Shown: positions 1-6,653, counted from the first letter of the stretch. The stretch: 10,402 nucleotides of DNA from Actinomycetes bacterium (GCA_021793115.1 JAJYTJ010000130.1:1-10402), one strand, 5' to 3'. Numbers and translations are program-made. Notes: generated by a model not told the origin, from the letters alone.

Positions 1-79
1 TCAGCGTCACGTCCTGCAACGCCTTGACCCCGGGGAAGGTCTTGGTGATGCCCCGCATCTCCAAGATCTCGCTGGTCAT
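1..79 (-). CDS. mmsA: Multiple-monosaccharide ABC transporter ATP-binding protein, N-terminus only (partial)
   Basis: This is the first 26 codons of a gene that runs off the left edge. The peptide begins MTSEILEMRGITKTFPGVKA, the usual opening of sugar-type ABC ATPases (RbsA/XylG/GguA), where 'I-x-K-x-F-P-G-V-K-A-L' precedes the Walker A motif. Walker A itself lies outside the window. The ATG at 79 is preceded by a GGAGGG Shine-Dalgarno sequence at 83-88. It lies 84 nt downstream of a ChvE-like binding protein on the same strand. The usual order in this family is binding protein, ATPase (gguA/mmsA), permease (gguB/mmsB), so it should energise uptake of the sugar bound by ChvE. The family call rests on the short peptide plus the neighbour; the exact substrate cannot be told. 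Confidence 0.8.
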   Translation of the reverse strand, partial: MTSEILEMRGITKTFPGVKALQDVTL

Positions 80-107
80 GCGCCCTCCAAGGGTGTGGGT
101 CAGAGGT

Positions 108-149
108 GCGGGCACGGTCCCGCCGGGTGAAGGCCGGGACCGTGCCCGC
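108..149 (-). other. Intercistronic stem-loop between chvE and mmsA
   Basis: Two 15-base arms, 108-122 and 135-149, are perfect reverse complements (GCGGGCACGGTCCCG and its complement) around a 12-nt loop. The structure starts 15 nt past the chvE stop codon and ends about 20 nt before the ATPase ribosome binding site. No T-run follows on the minus strand, so it is not a textbook intrinsic terminator. Stem-loops at this place in ABC operons (known from malE-malF) stabilise the upstream message or cause partial termination, giving more binding protein than membrane components. That role is inferred here. Confidence 0.75.
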
Positions 150-163
150 GAGAGGGTTGGTGA

Positions 164-1339
164 CTACGCGACGCCGGCCGCGACCTGTGCGGCCGTGTAG
201 TACTTGGAGTCGATGAGCTCCTTCTGGATGTCCTCCTTGTAGACCGTCACCACCGGCAGCAGGTAGGTCGGGACGACCTTGACGCCGTTGTTGTAGGTCT
301 TGGTGTCGTTCGCCTCGGGCGTGCCACCGGAGAGGAAGGCCTCGGCCACCTTGACGGCCTGGCCGGCCAGCAGACGGGTGTCCTTGAAGATCGTCGAGGA
401 CTGCACGCCATCGTTGATGAGCTTGACGGAGGCGATCTCGGCATCCTGGCCGGTGACGACCGGCAGGCCCTTGCTGAGCGTCGGGCCCATGCCCACGCCC
501 TGCAGCGCGGTGATGATGCCGCGGGAGAGCCCGTCGAACGGCGACAGCACACCGGCGAGCTTGGCACCGCTGGAGTAGGTCGACGTCAGCAGGTTCTCCA
601 TGCGCTGCTGGGCCCCGTCCTGCGACCAGCGCAGGATGGCGGCCTGGTCGAACGACGTCTGGCCGGACTTGATGACGAGCGCGCCGTTGGCGATGAACGG
701 CTTGAGGGTGTCCATGCCGCCGTTGAAGAAGAACTTGGCGTTGTTGTCGTCCGGCGAGCCGGCGAAGACCTCGATGTTGAACGGACCCTTGGGCGCGTCA
801 GCCTTCGCCTTGCCCGCCTTGTCGGTGAGGCCCAGCCCGTACAGCAGCGCGTTGGCCTGCGCGACGCCCACGGCGTAGTTGTCGAAGGTGGTGTAGAAGT
901 CCACGTTCGGCGTGCCGTTGATGAGGCGGTCGTACGCGACGACCTTGATGCCCTTCGACGCGGCGTTCTCCAGCTGGCTGGTGAGGGCCGTGCCGTCGAT
1001 CGAGGCGATGATGAGGAGCTTGGCGCCCTCCGTGATCATCGCGTCGAGCTGCTGCGTCTGCGTCGGGATGTCGTCGTTCGCGTACTTGAGGTCGACCTTG
1101 TAGCCATCCTTCTCCAGCGCGGACTTCACGGCGTTGCCGTCGTTGATCCACCGCTCGGAGGTCTGCGTCGGCATCGCCACGCCGACGAGGGCGCCGGCAC
1201 CGGCCGCCGCGCCGCCGCTCGCCGCACCCGAGGCGGCCGGCGTGCCGGCGCCGCTGGTGCTCCCGGCCCCGCCACCGCTGCAGGCCGCAAGGCTCAGCGC
1301 GACCGCGATCCCCGCGGCCACCATTCCCATCCGTCGCAT
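164..1339 (-). CDS. chvE: ChvE-type sugar-binding lipoprotein of an ABC transporter
   Basis: A 391-aa periplasmic-binding-protein-like receptor anchored outside the membrane as a lipoprotein. It starts with MRRMGMVAAG, a hydrophobic segment, and a lipobox LAAC with the acceptor Cys at residue 20; a Gly/Ala/Ser-rich linker follows to about residue 50. The mature part has the ChvE signature: 'VGVAMPTQTSERW', 'ANDDIPTQTQQLDAMI', 'IIASIDGTAL', 'VVAYDRLI' and 'YTTFDNYAVGV'. ChvE relatives bind monosaccharides such as glucose, galactose, arabinose or xylose; which one applies here is unknown. I chose the ATG at 1339 because AAGGAG at 1347-1352 lies 7 nt upstream and the signal peptide then starts normally. 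An in-frame ATG at 1408 would add 23 charged residues in front of the signal peptide and falls in a hairpin loop. The ATPase gene follows on the same strand. Confidence 0.93.
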   Translation of the reverse strand: MRRMGMVAAGIAVALSLAACSGGGAGSTSGAGTPAASGAASGGAAAGAGALVGVAMPTQTSERWINDGNAVKSALEKDGYKVDLKYANDDIPTQTQQLDAMITEGAKLLIIASIDGTALTSQLENAASKGIKVVAYDRLINGTPNVDFYTTFDNYAVGVAQANALLYGLGLTDKAGKAKADAPKGPFNIEVFAGSPDDNNAKFFFNGGMDTLKPFIANGALVIKSGQTSFDQAAILRWSQDGAQQRMENLLTSTYSSGAKLAGVLSPFDGLSRGIITALQGVGMGPTLSKGLPVVTGQDAEIASVKLINDGVQSSTIFKDTRLLAGQAVKVAEAFLSGGTPEANDTKTYNNGVKVVPTYLLPVVTVYKEDIQKELIDSKYYTAAQVAAGVA

Positions 1340-1397
1340 CTTCGCGCTCCTTCTCGTCACTGAGAGATTCCCGGCCCGTCGGACCGTGGTGCGTCGG

Positions 1398-1449
1398 CCG
1401 GGCGGCATCCGCCCGGTTCGCGTTCCCGGACTGCGATGTCCCGGGAACG
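1398..1449 (-). promoter_or_regulatory. Two adjacent GC hairpins in the chvE leader
   Basis: Hairpin one has perfect 8-bp arms at 1398-1405 and 1409-1416 (CCGGGCGG / CCGCCCGG) around a 3-nt loop. Hairpin two has perfect 9-bp arms at 1421-1429 and 1441-1449 (CGTTCCCGG / CCGGGAACG) around an 11-nt spacer. They sit 59-110 nt upstream of the chvE start, between the putative operators and the ribosome binding site. The second could equally be a DNA operator dyad. No U-run follows, so attenuation is only a possibility. The structures are seen directly; function is unknown. Confidence 0.5.
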
Positions 1450-1537
1450 GCGTGTCCCACCATCTTGCCTTCGACTCCCGAAGTCAAGCAGGATCGGGCG
1501 ATCCTCGATTACGAAACCATCACGGTTGAGACTCGAC

Positions 1538-1574
1538 ATGTGAGCGCCAACATGGCTCATGTGAGGGCTCACAT
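1538..1574. promoter_or_regulatory. Tandem lacO-like operators upstream of chvE
   Basis: ATGTGAGGGCTCACAT at 1559-1574 is a palindrome with 7-bp arms. ATGTGAGCGCCAACAT at 1538-1553 matches it at 13 of 16 positions. The two sites are exactly 21 bp apart, start to start, which is two turns of the helix, so bound dimers would lie on the same face. TGTGAGC-GCTCACA is the core of the ideal lac operator, a typical site for LacI-family repressors. They lie about 200 bp upstream of the chvE start, in the only intergenic space before the operon. A LacI-family sugar repressor is the likely binder (inference); its gene is not in the window. Confidence 0.65.
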
Positions 1575-1615
1575 CCCATGATTGGCTTTGTGACCCGAAC
1601 TCAGGGTGCCCTCAG

Positions 1616-1915
1616 TCAGGCATCGAGCAGGGCCTCCAGGCGGGCGCGCACGGCCGCGTCGACGACGTCGTCGGCCACCTCGACCACCTTGTCCCTGCTG
1701 GTCGCGCCGCTGATCAGCACGACGAACCGCGGCCGCACCCCGAGCGCGGCCGACAGCGCGGCCAGGGCGGCAGCGGTCGCCGCTCCCTCGACGGCGCGCG
1801 CGGTCACCGCGACGACGAGGCGGTCACCGTGCTGCCCGCCCACGCGCGTGCGCGAGGCCCCCGGCCGGACTCGGATGGCTACGCGCACGGCGCCCATCCT
1901 GCCGCGCGCCGGCAC
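1616..1915 (-). CDS. DUF167 (YggU-family) protein
   Basis: A 99-aa protein matching the small DUF167/YggU family: 'VAIRVRPGASRTRVGG' near the N-terminus corresponds to the family's 'V-x-V-x-P-x-A-S-R' segment, and 'GATSRDKVVEV' near residues 70-80 to the conserved 'G-x-x-S-R-x-K' segment. Length is normal for the family. The biochemical role of DUF167 is not established. Two starts are possible, GTG at 1915 and ATG at 1897; neither has a clear Shine-Dalgarno sequence. I report the longer one, but the shorter (93 aa) fits the family's usual N-terminus slightly better. It lies 121 nt downstream of mdh on the same strand and may be read through from it. A near-palindrome with one mismatch at 1600-1615 follows its stop. 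Confidence 0.85.
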   Translation of the reverse strand: MPARGRMGAVRVAIRVRPGASRTRVGGQHGDRLVVAVTARAVEGAATAAALAALSAALGVRPRFVVLISGATSRDKVVEVADDVVDAAVRARLEALLDA

Positions 1916-1984
1916 GGCGCCGGAGCCATGTCGCGGCGGTCGTCAGAGGGTCTCCGGCGCCGCGGGCGCCGGCGACCGGCAACA

Positions 1985-2012
1985 CCGGCCCCGTCCGGGG
2001 ACGAAAGGCCGG
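1985..2012 (-). terminator. Possible stem-loop terminator after mdh
   Basis: CCGGCC at 1985-1990 and GGCCGG at 2007-2012 pair, with an inner short stem (CGTC/GACG) and an asymmetric internal loop. It lies 24 nt past the mdh stop. There is no T-run on the minus strand, so this is a weak candidate; many actinobacterial terminators lack a U-tail, but the imperfect stem keeps confidence low. Confidence 0.3.
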
Positions 2013-2036
2013 GGCGGGGAGCCGGGCCCGCGTCGG

Positions 2037-3026
2037 TCAGACCAGGCCGAGCGCCGTCACCTGGGCCCGCTCGTCGGCCAGCTCGGCGGCGGACGCCGCG
2101 ACGCGGGCCCGGCTGAGCTCGTCCAGCTCGAGCCCCGGCACGATCGACCACGACGTCCCGTCCGACGTGACCGGGAACGAGGACACCAGGCCCTCCGGCA
2201 CCCCGTACGAGCCGTCGGACACCACGCCCGCGCTGGTCCAGTCCCCCGGAGCCGTGCCGTGCACCCACGTGGCGACGTGGTCGATCGCCGCGTTGGCGGC
2301 CGAGGCCGCGGATGACGCCCCGCGCGCGGCGATGACCGCAGCACCGCGCTGCGCCACGGTGGGGATGAACGACTCGCGCACCCACTCGTCGTCGCCGATG
2401 ACCTCGGGTGCCGGACGGCCGCCGATGAGCGCGTGCTGCACGGACGGGTACTGCGTCGCGGAGTGGTTGCCCCAGATGGCGAACCGCCGGATGTCCGCCA
2501 CCGGGACCCCGGTCTTGGCCGCCAGGAGCGCCACGCCGCGGTTGTGGTCGAGGCGCGTCATGGCGGAGAACCGCTCGGCGGGCACGTCGGGCGCGTGGGA
2601 CGCGGCGATGAAGGCGTTGGTGTTCGCCGGGTTGCCGACGACGAGCACACGCACGCCGTCGGCGGCGCCAGCGTTGATCGCCTCGCCCTGCGGACCGAAG
2701 ATGCCGCCGTTCGCCGCGAGCAGGTCGCCGCGCTCCATGCCCGCGGCGCGCGGCCGCGCGCCGACCAGCAGCGCGACGTCGACGCCGTCGAAGGCGGCCA
2801 TCGGGTCGTCGTGCAGCTCGGTACCGGCCAGCAGCGGGAACGCGCAGTCCTCGAGCTCCATGGCCACGCCCTCGAGGGCGTGCACCGCCTGCGGCACCTC
2901 GAGCAGGTGGAGCCGGACGGGGGTGTCCGGGCCGAGCATCTGGCCGGACGCGATCCGGAACAGCAGCGCGTAGCCGATCTGGCCGGCGGCGCCGGTGACG
3001 GTGACGTGGACGGGGGCGGCAGTCAC
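2037..3026 (-). CDS. mdh: Malate dehydrogenase (NAD-dependent)
   Basis: A 329-aa cytosolic enzyme that interconverts malate and oxaloacetate in the TCA cycle. Its length equals that usual for actinobacterial MDH. Visible motifs are the Rossmann glycine motif GAAGQIG (residues 12-18), the acidic end of beta-2 in LLEVP (Glu43, typical of NAD use), the substrate-binding mobile loop [13 protein letters not shown] (91-103), GNPANTNA (131-138), the LDHNR segment with the active-site Asp/Arg pair (159-163), and the catalytic histidine in [10 protein letters not shown] (His188). It begins with GTG at 3026; AAGGAG at 3034-3039 is 7 nt upstream and fixes this start. The gene follows icd by 36 nt on the same strand, so the two are almost certainly co-transcribed. 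No odd residues were seen. Confidence 0.96.
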   Translation of the reverse strand: MTAAPVHVTVTGAAGQIGYALLFRIASGQMLGPDTPVRLHLLEVPQAVHALEGVAMELEDCAFPLLAGTELHDDPMAAFDGVDVALLVGARPRAAGMERGDLLAANGGIFGPQGEAINAGAADGVRVLVVGNPANTNAFIAASHAPDVPAERFSAMTRLDHNRGVALLAAKTGVPVADIRRFAIWGNHSATQYPSVQHALIGGRPAPEVIGDDEWVRESFIPTVAQRGAAVIAARGASSAASAANAAIDHVATWVHGTAPGDWTSAGVVSDGSYGVPEGLVSSFPVTSDGTSWSIVPGLELDELSRARVAASAAELADERAQVTALGLV

Positions 3027-3062
3027 GGGTGGTCTCCTTCGATCGACCGTGCGGGGGGAGGG

Positions 3063-4280
3063 TCAGGCGAGGCGGGCGGCCAGGTTGCCGGCGAGGACGC
3101 CGAGGAACTCCTCGGTGGTCAGCCACTCCTGCTGCGGCCCGACGAGCAGGGCGAGGTCCTTGGTCATCGCGCCGGACTCGACGGTCTCGACGACGACCTT
3201 CTCGAGCGTCTCGGCGAAGGCCGTGACCTCGGGCGTGGCGTCGAGCGCGCCGCGGTGCTTGAGTCCGCCGGTCCACGCGTAGATCGAGGCGATGGGGTTG
3301 GTGGACGTGGGCTTCCCGGCCTGGTGCTGGCGGTAGTGGCGGGTCACGGTGCCGTGCGCCGCCTCTGCCTCGACCGTCCGGCCGTCCGGAGTCATGAGCA
3401 CGCTCGTCATGAGGCCGAGCGAGCCGAAGCCCTGCGCCACGGTGTCGGACTGCACGTCGCCGTCGTAGTTCTTGCACGCCCACACGTAGCCGCCGTCCCA
3501 CTTGAGGGCGGAGGCCACCATGTCGTCGATGAGCCGGTGCTCGTACGTCAGGCCGGCGGCGTCGAACCGCTCCTTGTACTCGGTCTCGAACACCTCGGCG
3601 AAGAGGTCCTTGAACTGCCCGTCGTAGGCCTTGAGGATCGTGTTCTTCGTCGACAGGTACACCGGGTAGCCGCGCTGCAGGCCGTACGCGAAGCTCGCCC
3701 GCGCGAAGTCCTTGATCGACTCGGTGAAGTTGTACATGCCCATCGCCACGCCCCCGGCCTCGGGGTAGGTGACCACCTCGCGGCTGATGGGCGCGCCGCC
3801 GTCGGCCGGCGTGAACGTCAGGGTGAGGGTGCCCGCTCCCGGCACCTTGAAGTCCGTGGCGCGGTACTGGTCGCCGAAGGCGTGGCGGCCGATGACGATG
3901 GGCTTGGTCCAGCCCGGCACGAGGCGCGGGATGTTGCGGATGATGATCGGCTCGCGGAAGACGACCCCGCCGAGGATGTTGCGGATGGTGCCGTTCGGGC
4001 TCTTCCACATGGAGGTCAGCCCGAACTCGGCCACGCGGGCCTCGTCCGGCGTGATCGTCGCGCACTTGACGCCGACGCCGTGCTCCTTGATGGCGTTGGC
4101 GGCCTCGACGGTGACACGGTCGCCGGTGGCGTCGCGGTTCTGGATCGACAGGTCGAAGTAGCGGAGGTCGACGTCGAGGTACGGCAGGACGAGCGTGTCC
4201 CTGATGGTCTGCCAGATGATCCGGGTCATCTCGTCGCCGTCGAGCTCGACGACCGGTCCGGTCACGGTGATCTTGGCCAT
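3063..4280 (-). CDS. icd: NADP-dependent isocitrate dehydrogenase, eukaryote-like dimeric type
   Basis: A 405-aa enzyme converting isocitrate to 2-oxoglutarate with reduction of NADP. It belongs to the homodimeric subfamily shared with eukaryotic IDH1/2, not the E. coli Icd type. Through the active site its residue numbers match human IDH1: Arg100 in NGTIRN, Arg109 in VVFRE, Arg132 in GRHAFGDQY, and Tyr139. Further on are '[20 protein letters not shown]' with the metal-binding aspartates and '[16 protein letters not shown]' with 'TSTNPIASI', the NADP-binding region. The ATG at 4280 is chosen because GAGGAGG at 4291-4297 precedes it and [20 protein letters not shown] is the family N-terminus. 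A longer reading frame to 4343 would overlap the promoter. It is the first gene of the icd-mdh pair; a dyad at 4333-4344 may control it. Confidence 0.96.
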   Translation of the reverse strand: MAKITVTGPVVELDGDEMTRIIWQTIRDTLVLPYLDVDLRYFDLSIQNRDATGDRVTVEAANAIKEHGVGVKCATITPDEARVAEFGLTSMWKSPNGTIRNILGGVVFREPIIIRNIPRLVPGWTKPIVIGRHAFGDQYRATDFKVPGAGTLTLTFTPADGGAPISREVVTYPEAGGVAMGMYNFTESIKDFARASFAYGLQRGYPVYLSTKNTILKAYDGQFKDLFAEVFETEYKERFDAAGLTYEHRLIDDMVASALKWDGGYVWACKNYDGDVQSDTVAQGFGSLGLMTSVLMTPDGRTVEAEAAHGTVTRHYRQHQAGKPTSTNPIASIYAWTGGLKHRGALDATPEVTAFAETLEKVVVETVESGAMTKDLALLVGPQQEWLTTEEFLGVLAGNLAARLA

Positions 4281-4304
4281 CGGTGCGGGGCCTCCTCGCT
4301 CACG

Positions 4305-4320
4305 GGTGCCGAGCGGCACC
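4305..4320 (-). other. Small dyad in the icd leader
   Basis: GGTGCCG (4305-4311) and CGGCACC (4314-4320) are perfect complements with 2 nt between them. It lies between the icd ribosome binding site and the likely promoter. As RNA the inner pair would open to leave a 6-bp stem with a 4-nt loop. Role unknown. Confidence 0.4.
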
Positions 4321-4326
4321 GGGAAC

Positions 4327-4347
4327 AGATTACTCGACATCAAGATA
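4327..4347 (-). promoter_or_regulatory. Putative icd promoter -10 with an adjoining operator-like dyad
   Basis: On the minus strand a TAATCT hexamer (4327-4332, TANNNT pattern) is a candidate -10 about 47 nt before the icd start. Immediately upstream, 4333-4344 reads CTTGATGTCGAG on minus, a 12-bp dyad of form CT(T/C)GA-NN-TC(A/G)AG within a TATCTTGATGTCGAGTA block. A dyad abutting the -10 is a classic repressor position. No good -35 is visible. The site is also about 80 nt upstream of the divergent aquaporin. The binding protein is unknown to me. Confidence 0.4.
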
Positions 4348-4423
4348 CTTTCTCGTCCGTGTCCCGCGCGCGCCCACCTGGCATGCTGTGACCCGCCACC
4401 ACCCCTGCGTCGACTGGACCGTC

Positions 4424-5371
4424 ATGTCCCTGCAGCAGCCCGATCCCACGGAGCACGCCTTCGCCGCGCCCGACGTGCCCTTCGCGGAGGCCGACGAGCG
4501 CGGGTTCGTCGTCGACGACGAACCCGACGCCGCCGGTCCGGGCCTGCTCGCCCGCACCGGCGCGGAGCTGTTCGGCACCTTCGTGCTCGTGTTCGCGGGC
4601 GTCGGCACCATGCTCTACGCGCGGCTCGACAACACGGTCGGGTCGCTCGCCGTGGCGGTCGCGTTCGGCCTCGGGGCGGTCGTCGGCATGGTCACCGTGG
4701 GGCGCGTCTCGGGCGGCCACTTCAACCCGGCCGTGTCGCTCGGGGCCGCGATCGCGGGCCGGCTGTCGTGGGCCGACCTGCTGCCCTACTGGCTCGCCCA
4801 GCTCGTCGGGGGCGCGCTCGGCGCCGCGGTCCTCTTCCTCACCATCCCCGACGGGCTCGCGCAGCTCATCGGCGGGTCGCAGGACAAGCGCGAGCTGTTC
4901 GGCGCCACCGCCAACGGCTTCGGGCAGCACTCCCCGCTCGCGCACCTCATCGCGAGGAACAACATCAACAGCCAGGCCCAGTTCTCGCTCACCGCGGCAC
5001 TCCTCACCGAGGTCGTCGCGACGGGGATCCTCGTCGCCACCTACCTCGTCCTCACGCGCCGGGTCGGCGCCGCGGCCGCCGATCCGAAGGCCCCCGCCCT
5101 CGCGGGCCTGGCGCTGACGGCGCTCGTCCTGGTCACGCTGCCGATCACCAACGCCGGCCTCAACCCCGCCCGCTCGACCGCGGCCGCGATCCTCGCGCCC
5201 TCCTGGGCGCTGTCCCAGCTGTGGCTCTTCTGGGCGGCCCCGCTGCTCGGCGCGGCGCTGGCGGCGCTGCTCGTCCGGGCCTTCGGCGCACCGGCGCCCG
5301 CGCTCGACGACGGCGGCGACGAGGACCTGGACGACGACGAAGAGGAGACCCTCCCGGTGCTGCCGGCCTGA
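4424..5371 (+). CDS. Aquaporin / MIP-family channel with acidic tails
   Basis: A 315-aa membrane channel. Both MIP half-repeats are present: the first NPA in GGHFNPAVSLG (residues 98-107) and the second in NAGLNPARSTA (243-253). Six membrane helices lie within about residues 42-287. The family N-terminal helix starts at 'ARTGAELFGTFVLVFAG' (43-59), so a 40-residue acidic, proline-containing extension precedes it; the C-terminal tail (about 295-309) is almost all Asp/Glu. Between helices 3 and 5 is a long loop (about 143-185). Aligned by eye with E. coli AqpZ, the aromatic/arginine filter residues F43, H174, T183 and R189 become F81, V235, A244 and R250. That is neither the water-type nor the GlpF-type set, so substrate is uncertain. 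The ATG at 4424 has only a weak ribosome binding site; an upstream frame to 4283 lacks family similarity. It diverges from icd. Confidence 0.93.
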   Translation: MSLQQPDPTEHAFAAPDVPFAEADERGFVVDDEPDAAGPGLLARTGAELFGTFVLVFAGVGTMLYARLDNTVGSLAVAVAFGLGAVVGMVTVGRVSGGHFNPAVSLGAAIAGRLSWADLLPYWLAQLVGGALGAAVLFLTIPDGLAQLIGGSQDKRELFGATANGFGQHSPLAHLIARNNINSQAQFSLTAALLTEVVATGILVATYLVLTRRVGAAAADPKAPALAGLALTALVLVTLPITNAGLNPARSTAAAILAPSWALSQLWLFWAAPLLGAALAALLVRAFGAPAPALDDGGDEDLDDDEEETLPVLPA

Positions 5372-5377
5372 GGCCGG
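5363..5377. terminator. Stem-loop shared by converging genes, stop codon in the loop
   Basis: CCGGCC (5363-5368) and GGCCGG (5372-5377) flank TGA, which is the aquaporin stop codon (5369-5371). The converging flavoprotein ends at 5382, so only 10 nt separate the two genes and this dyad is the only structure available to both. No T-run exists on either strand, so a role as a bidirectional terminator is weakly supported. Confidence 0.35.
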
Positions 5378-5381
5378 GCGG

Positions 5382-6653
5382 CTATCCGGCGCGCAACGGG
5401 ACGCCGGGGTCCGCCACGGTGGCGCGGTCGACCCGCGGCAGCTGGTCCCCGGCGAACAGGCGGCGCACGGCGCCGACCTCGCGCGGGCGGTCGACGACGA
5501 GCACCGCGGTGACGCGCTCGTCCGACAGCCACACCGCCGACCAGCCGCCACCCGGGCCGCCGTTCCCGCGCAGCACCACCTCGTCGCCGCGCCCCGGCGA
5601 GCCGAACAGCGCGAGGTCGTGGCCCATCTGGGTGGAGAAGACGTAGGGCGCCGGGTCGTCGCCCGGCGGCGGGACCGGCCGGCCCAGCAGGTGCCCGACG
5701 AGCACGCGGGGCCCGCGCAGCGCGCCGTCCCAGTGGCCGCCCGCCACGGTGCCGTGCCGGCGTGACGTGCGGCGCGCGACGTCGCCGACCGCCCAGACGT
5801 GCGGCACGACGGCAGCCTCCGCCGGCGCCGGCGCCCCGTCCGGACCGGGCGCGCGGCGCGCCTGCACGCGGAACGCCTCGTCGACGCGCACCCCGCCGTC
5901 GCGGTCCAGCGGCAGCGCCCGGCCCAGCCAGGCCGTCGTCGGCCGGGCACCCACCGCCGCGAGCACCACGTCGGCGGGCACGGTCCTGCCGCCGGCCAGG
6001 TCGACGCCGTCCGGGCGGACCGCCACCACACGCGCGTGCGTCACCAGCGTGATCCCAGCCTCGTCGTACCAGCGCGTCGTGAGCCCGCCCACACGCTCGC
6101 CCACGGCGCCGGCCAGCGGCGCGCCTGCGGCCTCCAGCACCGTCACGGGATGGCCCGCCGCGGCGACGACGCCGGCGACCTCGGCCCCGACCCACCCCGC
6201 CCCCACGACGACAAGCCGCGCGCCCACGGGCAGCGCGGCCCGCAACCGGTCCGCGTCCGCCGCAGTGTGAAGCGTCAGCGCGGCCTCCCAGCCCGGCACC
6301 CGCACCGCGTGGGCCCCCGTCGCGAGGACGACGTCGTCGGCGGCGACCCAGCCCTCGTCGGTGAGCACGGTCGGGCGCGGGCCGCCGGGGAGCAGGCCGC
6401 GGGCCGGGGTCCCGAGCCGGACCTCGTCGGCGAGCGCCGCGAGGTCGACTCCGACCTCGTCCCGCAGCCACGCCGGCGTGCGGCGGTCGAGCAGGTGCTT
6501 CGACAGCTGGGGGCGGTCGTACGGCGGCACGCCCTCGGCGCCGAGCACGCGGATGCGCCCGTCGAAGCCCGCCTCCCGCAGCTCGGCGACGGTCTGCGTC
6601 GCGGCCAGGCCGGCGCCGACGACGAGCACGTCACGGCCCACCGGTTGGCTCAC
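5382..6653 (-). CDS. FAD-dependent NAD(P)H oxidoreductase, ferredoxin-reductase-like
   Basis: A 423-aa flavoprotein of the class that reduces ferredoxins feeding oxygenases and P450s. Domains in order: an FAD Rossmann motif VVGAGLAATQ (residues 11-20); the family signature YDRPQLSK (45-52); ATGA (111-114); a second Rossmann motif for NAD(P)H, VVGAGWVGAE (149-158); the FAD-binding AVGDVA (288-293); and a C-terminal reductase domain beginning 'PYVFSTQMGHDLALFGSP' (336-353). A Pro/Ala-rich insertion (about 264-282) precedes the AVGDVA motif. No ferredoxin, oxygenase or P450 gene is in the window, so its electron acceptor is unknown. The GTG at 6653 places the first Rossmann motif normally; there is no strong ribosome binding site. 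It converges on the aquaporin and diverges from the DUF3017 gene, with 33 nt between starts. Confidence 0.88.
   Translation of the reverse strand: MSQPVGRDVLVVGAGLAATQTVAELREAGFDGRIRVLGAEGVPPYDRPQLSKHLLDRRTPAWLRDEVGVDLAALADEVRLGTPARGLLPGGPRPTVLTDEGWVAADDVVLATGAHAVRVPGWEAALTLHTAADADRLRAALPVGARLVVVGAGWVGAEVAGVVAAAGHPVTVLEAAGAPLAGAVGERVGGLTTRWYDEAGITLVTHARVVAVRPDGVDLAGGRTVPADVVLAAVGARPTTAWLGRALPLDRDGGVRVDEAFRVQARRAPGPDGAPAPAEAAVVPHVWAVGDVARRTSRRHGTVAGGHWDGALRGPRVLVGHLLGRPVPPPGDDPAPYVFSTQMGHDLALFGSPGRGDEVVLRGNGGPGGGWSAVWLSDERVTAVLVVDRPREVGAVRRLFAGDQLPRVDRATVADPGVPLRAG

Noticed and set aside
1340..1408. Longer chvE start at 1408
   Set aside because: It would put 23 charged residues ahead of the lipoprotein signal peptide and has no ribosome binding site, while the ATG at 1339 has AAGGAG 7 nt upstream.
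1482..1487. TTGACT on minus as the -35 of a chvE promoter
   Set aside because: At 17-nt spacing the partner hexamer is GATGGT, and the better CAAGAT is only 14 nt away; neither is convincing, so I did not call a promoter.
1879..4065. A 728-aa open frame on minus covering mdh and much of icd
   Set aside because: It is an out-of-phase shadow caused by high GC; the translation is Arg/Gly/Ala-rich with no family motif, while mdh and icd are complete in their own frames with ribosome binding sites.
4382..4387. CATGCT as a -10 for the aquaporin gene
   Set aside because: It has no -35 partner and does not fit TANNNT; left uncalled.
2433..4391. A 652-aa open frame on plus opposite mdh and icd
   Set aside because: Antisense shadow: low-complexity His/Arg/Gly/Val composition, no start signal, no domain.
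4340..6471. Long minus-strand frames opposite the aquaporin and across the flavoprotein (563 and 476 aa)
   Set aside because: Shadows of the aquaporin and flavoprotein genes; composition is dominated by Arg/Gly/Ala and they cross a convergent gene junction.
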